Assembly (NCBI GenBank): GCA_947176655.1
Contig: CAMWRK010000002.1
Span: 1-32,956 of the forward strand
DNA length: 32,956 nucleotides
Reading direction: 5' to 3'
DNA from: an uncultured Prevotellaceae bacterium
GTDB lineage: Bacteria; Bacteroidota; Bacteroidia; Bacteroidales; Bacteroidaceae
Below, piece by piece: positions 25,668 through 32,956 of this stretch (positions are counted from its first letter, which is position 1; the number at the start of each line of letters is the position of its first letter). The notes below the pieces were generated by a model that made no database searches, was not told where the DNA came from, and saw only the letters and a program-made list of their open reading frames with translations. A program made the position numbers and the translations under genes.

Positions 25668-26765
25668 ATGAAAGCAGGTATAGTTGGTCTCCCAAACGTG
25701 GGTAAATCCACACTTTTTAACTGTCTGTCAAGTGCGAAGGCGCAGGCAGCCAATTTTCCTTTCTGTACTATAGATGCACAATTGGGTCAGGTGAGTGTTC
25801 CGGACGAGCGTCTGACACGTCTTGCTGAAATAGTAAAACCGGGTAGAATAGTTCCGGCTGTATGTGATATAGTGGATATTGCTGGTCTGGTTAAAGGAGC
25901 CAGCAAAGGTGAGGGACTTGGAAATCAGTTTCTTGCAAATATACGTGAGTGTGATGCCATAATACACGTGTTACGTTGCTTTGACGATTCTGGCATAGTG
26001 CATGTGGATGGCAGTGTAGATCCTGTACGCGACAAGGAAATAATAGACATGGAACTTCAGCTTAAGGATCTGGAGACATTGGAGAACCGTGCGAAGCGTG
26101 TGGAGAAAGCGGCACGGGTTGGTGGAGACAAGGCTGCCAAGATAGAGATGGATGTTATAGATGCTTACCGTAAGGCATTGCTTGAAGGAAAGAGCGCGAG
26201 AACCGTTACATTCGATACTGAAGATGAAACGGCAGCTGCAAAATCTTTGTTTCTACTTACAGCCAAGCCTGTATTGTATGTATGTAATGTGGACGACAAG
26301 AGTGCTTCTACAGGTAACGTACATACTGAACGTGTAGCCGAGGCTATAAAGGATGAGGATGCGGAGATGCTTGTAATAAGTGCTCAGACCGAGGCTGACA
26401 TTGCCGAACTGGAGACATACGAGGAAAAACATATGTTCCTTGAAGATATGGGTTTGAGCGAGAGCGGATGCAATCGTTTGATAAAGGCAATATACAGTTT
26501 ACTTACATTGCAGACATTCATAACGGCAGGCGAGATGGAGGTAAAGGCATGGACATTCCGCAAGGGCTGGAAAGCTCCGCAGTGTGCAGGTGTGATACAC
26601 ACTGATTTTGAAAAGGGTTTCATACGTGCTGAAGTTATAAAGTATGATGACTATATAAAGTATGGCAGTGAAGCTGCTGTGAGGGAAGCCGGTAAAATGG
26701 GTGTGGAAGGTAAGGAATATGTGGTTCAGGATGGCGACATAATGCACTTCCGCTTTAATGTATAA
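25668..26765 (+). CDS. ychF: YchF/OLA1-family nucleotide-binding protein
   Basis: 365 residues, the standard YchF length. The P-loop GLPNVGKST starts at residue 7, followed by [10 protein letters not shown] (switch I region), [20 protein letters not shown] (G3 and the YchF-typical stretch) and YVCNVDD in the G4 position, where YchF proteins deviate from NKxD and prefer ATP. A helical insertion and a C-terminal TGS-like domain ([20 protein letters not shown]...[14 protein letters not shown]) complete the family plan. It binds ribosomes and is linked to stress responses and translation. Lgt starts 9 bp downstream, so they are co-transcribed. Confidence 0.95.
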   Translation: MKAGIVGLPNVGKSTLFNCLSSAKAQAANFPFCTIDAQLGQVSVPDERLTRLAEIVKPGRIVPAVCDIVDIAGLVKGASKGEGLGNQFLANIRECDAIIHVLRCFDDSGIVHVDGSVDPVRDKEIIDMELQLKDLETLENRAKRVEKAARVGGDKAAKIEMDVIDAYRKALLEGKSARTVTFDTEDETAAAKSLFLLTAKPVLYVCNVDDKSASTGNVHTERVAEAIKDEDAEMLVISAQTEADIAELETYEEKHMFLEDMGLSESGCNRLIKAIYSLLTLQTFITAGEMEVKAWTFRKGWKAPQCAGVIHTDFEKGFIRAEVIKYDDYIKYGSEAAVREAGKMGVEGKEYVVQDGDIMHFRFNV

Positions 26766-26774
26766 TAATAGTAT

Positions 26775-27668
26775 ATGCACAATATTGTATATATAAATTG
26801 GAATCCGGACATAGTGGCTTTGAATCTGGGCTTCATGGAGATACGATGGTATTCAGTGTTTTGGTGTCTGGGTTTGCTGGCTGTGTACTGTCTGATGCAT
26901 CATTTGTACAGAAAGCAGGGAATAGAAGAGGAAAAGTTCGAGCCTATGTTCATATACTGCTTCTTTGGAATACTTATAGGTGCGCGTCTCGGACATTGCC
27001 TCTTCTATGAACCTGTTTATTATCTTTCGCATCCCATGGAAATGCTTCTGCCTATGCGCAAACTCGCAGACGGAAGCTGGCATTTTACCGGATACGAAGG
27101 ATTGGCTTCACATGGCGGAACCATAGGTCTGATGGTTGCTTTGTTGCTGTACAGCAGGAAGACAAAACTTAACATAATGCACGTGCTGGACAATGTTGCT
27201 ATAGTTACTCCGGTATGTGCATGTGCCATACGTCTTGGAAACCTGATGAATTCCGAAATAATAGGCCGTCCCACGGATTTGCCATGGGCATTCGTGTTCG
27301 GACGTGTGGACATGCAGCCACGCCATCCCGGACAATTGTATGAGGCTGTGTGTTATTTTGTGTTCTTCTTTATAGGATGGATAATTTACAGCAGAACTGG
27401 TGATGCCAATCCGACAAACGAAAATATATGGCGGGACAGAAAACATATATTTGATACCAGAATAGGGTCTGGATTCTACTTTGGTTTATGTATATTTCTC
27501 ATATTTATGTCAAGAATATTAATAGAGTTTACAAAGGAGAATCAGGTTGACTTCGAATCATCCATGTTATTCAATATGGGACAGTTGTTGAGTATTCCTT
27601 TTGTATTGTTAGGTATATATTGTATGTTAGGAGGAAAATATTGTCGCAATTTAAGTGCTTATAAGTAA
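26775..27668 (+). CDS. lgt: Prolipoprotein diacylglyceryl transferase
   Basis: 297 residues, polytopic membrane enzyme. Lgt signatures: IRWYSVFWCLG near residue 23, GARLGHCLFYEP (69-80), YEGLASHGGTIG with His113 (equivalent to the essential His of E. coli Lgt), GNLMNSEIIGRPTDLPW (155-171) and the RHPGQLYEA motif (183-191). It adds diacylglycerol from phosphatidylglycerol to the lipobox cysteine of prolipoproteins, the first maturation step for proteins such as the two lipoproteins predicted in this window. A charged loop between the last helices is Bacteroidota-like. Confidence 0.95.
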   Translation: MHNIVYINWNPDIVALNLGFMEIRWYSVFWCLGLLAVYCLMHHLYRKQGIEEEKFEPMFIYCFFGILIGARLGHCLFYEPVYYLSHPMEMLLPMRKLADGSWHFTGYEGLASHGGTIGLMVALLLYSRKTKLNIMHVLDNVAIVTPVCACAIRLGNLMNSEIIGRPTDLPWAFVFGRVDMQPRHPGQLYEAVCYFVFFFIGWIIYSRTGDANPTNENIWRDRKHIFDTRIGSGFYFGLCIFLIFMSRILIEFTKENQVDFESSMLFNMGQLLSIPFVLLGIYCMLGGKYCRNLSAYK

Positions 27669-27684
27669 AAAATATAACCAATAA

Positions 27685-31953
<4,269 letters not shown>

Positions 31954-31987
31954 ACAACAATATGGCGTCTACTTAATTTAATGGCTT

Positions 31988-32809
31988 ATGGCTAAAAAGT
32001 TTTGCATATTTATATTATGCTGCATAAATGCTTTGACATTTTATGCCCAACGGACGGATACCGTTTCTGTCTACAGCAGTTCAATGAAAAAGGAGATAAA
32101 GAACGTTGTGATATTTCCCGACGGATACGATTCCGGAGACAAATATCCTGTATTGTACCTTCTGCACGGATACGGCGGTAATCACAAGACATGGCTCAAC
32201 ATAAAACCGGAACTGCCTGTGCTTGCCTCTTCACATGGGATGATAATCGTATGTCCGGACGGTGCCAAGTCATGGTATTGGGACAGTCCTAAGGATTCGG
32301 CATTGCGATATGAAACATACGTGTCTTCCGAACTTACAGACTATATAGACTCGCATTACAAGACAAAGGCGGACAAATCAGGAAGAGCCGTAACTGGACT
32401 GAGCATGGGAGGACAGGGAGCCTTGTGGCTTGGCATTCGCCATCAGGATGTTTTCGGTGCGTGTGGTTCTACAAGCGGCGGTGTCGACATACGTCCGTTT
32501 CCTGACAATTGGGACATGAAGAAATCTTTGGGCGAATACCGCGACAACATTGAAATCTGGGACAGGCACACCATTGTAAGCATTCTTCCTTTAGTGCGCA
32601 ATGGTCTGCCCATTTATATTGACTGCGGTACTGACGATTTCTTCTACAACGTCAATGAAAAGTTGCACAAAGAGATGCTTTACAGAAACATAAGACACGA
32701 ATACGTGACACGTCCCGGCAGACACAACGCTTCCTATTGGAACTTCTCAATAGAGTTTCAGATGCTCTTCTTCTCAAACTATTTCAAGGGCAAGGAGGTA
32801 TACAGATAG
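31988..32809 (+). CDS. Secreted alpha/beta-hydrolase esterase (esterase D/feruloyl esterase-like)
   Basis: 273 residues with an N-terminal signal peptide (MAKKFCIFILCCINALTFYAQ). The alpha/beta-hydrolase fold of the putative esterase family (PF00756) is clear: YPVLYLLHGYGG oxyanion region, the nucleophile elbow GLSMGGQGAL with Ser139, an acid residue around Asp216/Asp217 (DCGTDDFF) and His246 in RPGRHNASYW. Relatives remove acetyl, feruloyl or other acyl groups from plant glycans or act as acyltransferases. Its position directly after the GH2 gene suggests the two act on the same decorated oligosaccharide. Confidence 0.9.
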   Translation: MAKKFCIFILCCINALTFYAQRTDTVSVYSSSMKKEIKNVVIFPDGYDSGDKYPVLYLLHGYGGNHKTWLNIKPELPVLASSHGMIIVCPDGAKSWYWDSPKDSALRYETYVSSELTDYIDSHYKTKADKSGRAVTGLSMGGQGALWLGIRHQDVFGACGSTSGGVDIRPFPDNWDMKKSLGEYRDNIEIWDRHTIVSILPLVRNGLPIYIDCGTDDFFYNVNEKLHKEMLYRNIRHEYVTRPGRHNASYWNFSIEFQMLFFSNYFKGKEVYR

Positions 32810-32861
32810 GCATTTCTGTCCTGTTGCTTCACTGTACATGGTGTAATTGTAAATATCGTTT

Positions 32862-32956
32862 ATGGCGAATAGATATTTGTTGGGTTTTGATATAGGTAGT
32901 TCTTCAGTCAAGGCTTCGTTGGTGAATGCCGATACAGGGAAGTGTGTTGCTACTGC
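32862..32956 (+). CDS. FGGY-family carbohydrate kinase (xylulokinase-like), 5' end only
   Basis: The first 31 codons are visible before the window ends. The sequence LLGFDIGSSSVKASLVNADTG is the N-terminal phosphate-1 motif of the ASKHA fold as found in FGGY kinases such as xylulokinase (GIDxGTSSxK). It follows the esterase gene by 52 bp in the same direction, consistent with a sugar-use operon. The substrate cannot be determined from this fragment. Confidence 0.8.
   Translation, partial: MANRYLLGFDIGSSSVKASLVNADTGKCVAT

Overview
The window reads as chromosomal DNA of a Bacteroidota bacterium, most likely order Bacteroidales and possibly Prevotella-like. The reasons are: -7 promoter elements of the Bacteroides type (TAnnTTTG) instead of TATAAT boxes, start codons without clear Shine-Dalgarno sequences, BspA-type leucine-rich-repeat surface proteins, large secreted GH2 beta-galactosidases with extra carbohydrate-binding modules, a DUF4294 protein, and a GH2 C-terminal tail of a kind common on secreted Prevotella proteins. 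I saw no rRNA, tRNA, insertion sequence or CRISPR array. The genus is an inference.

Region 1 (1-6005, plus strand) is the most unusual part. After the 3' end of a GC-rich gene (discoidin-like domain) comes a compact cassette: a BspA-type LRR protein, a Wzy/WaaL-family membrane protein with a TPR tail whose start overlaps the LRR stop codon, a lipoprotein with a possible papain-like Cys/His pair, and a second LRR gene. The two LRR genes form a repeat of about 1.59 kb (413-2000 and 4391-5978). They are identical over the last ~1.42 kb and diverge only around the signal peptide and the mature N terminus. The second copy carries the first codons of the Wzy-like gene as a vestige.

Region 2 (6011-16543, minus strand) holds a Na/Pi cotransporter with a PhoU-like domain, a PfkB sugar kinase, a 1344-residue beta-galactosidase with a C-terminal discoidin module, a DEAD-box RNA helicase with a DbpA-type RNA-binding domain, and a small operon of a CPBP membrane protease and a GNAT acetyltransferase.

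Region 3 (16544-19268) has a SpoU/TrmH RNA methyltransferase and a lipoprotein PBP4-type D,D-peptidase facing each other across a 494-bp non-coding gap. The gap contains a perfect 21-bp inverted repeat inside an array of GGTCTTG words.

Region 4 (19269-24458, plus strand) holds nadB overlapping trkH, a TYW1-like radical SAM protein, a DUF4294 protein and a second SpoU methyltransferase. It ends at a 246-bp AT-rich gap bounded by four DnaA-box-like 9-mers. Region 5 (24705-32956, plus strand) holds nadA, ychF, lgt, a second GH2 enzyme with ricin-type lectin modules, a secreted esterase and the start of an FGGY sugar kinase. NadA and NadB together make quinolinate for NAD synthesis. The GH2 enzymes, esterase and sugar kinases point to growth on plant or host glycans, although no SusC/SusD pair lies in the window. 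G+C looks higher left of about 19 kb than right of it.
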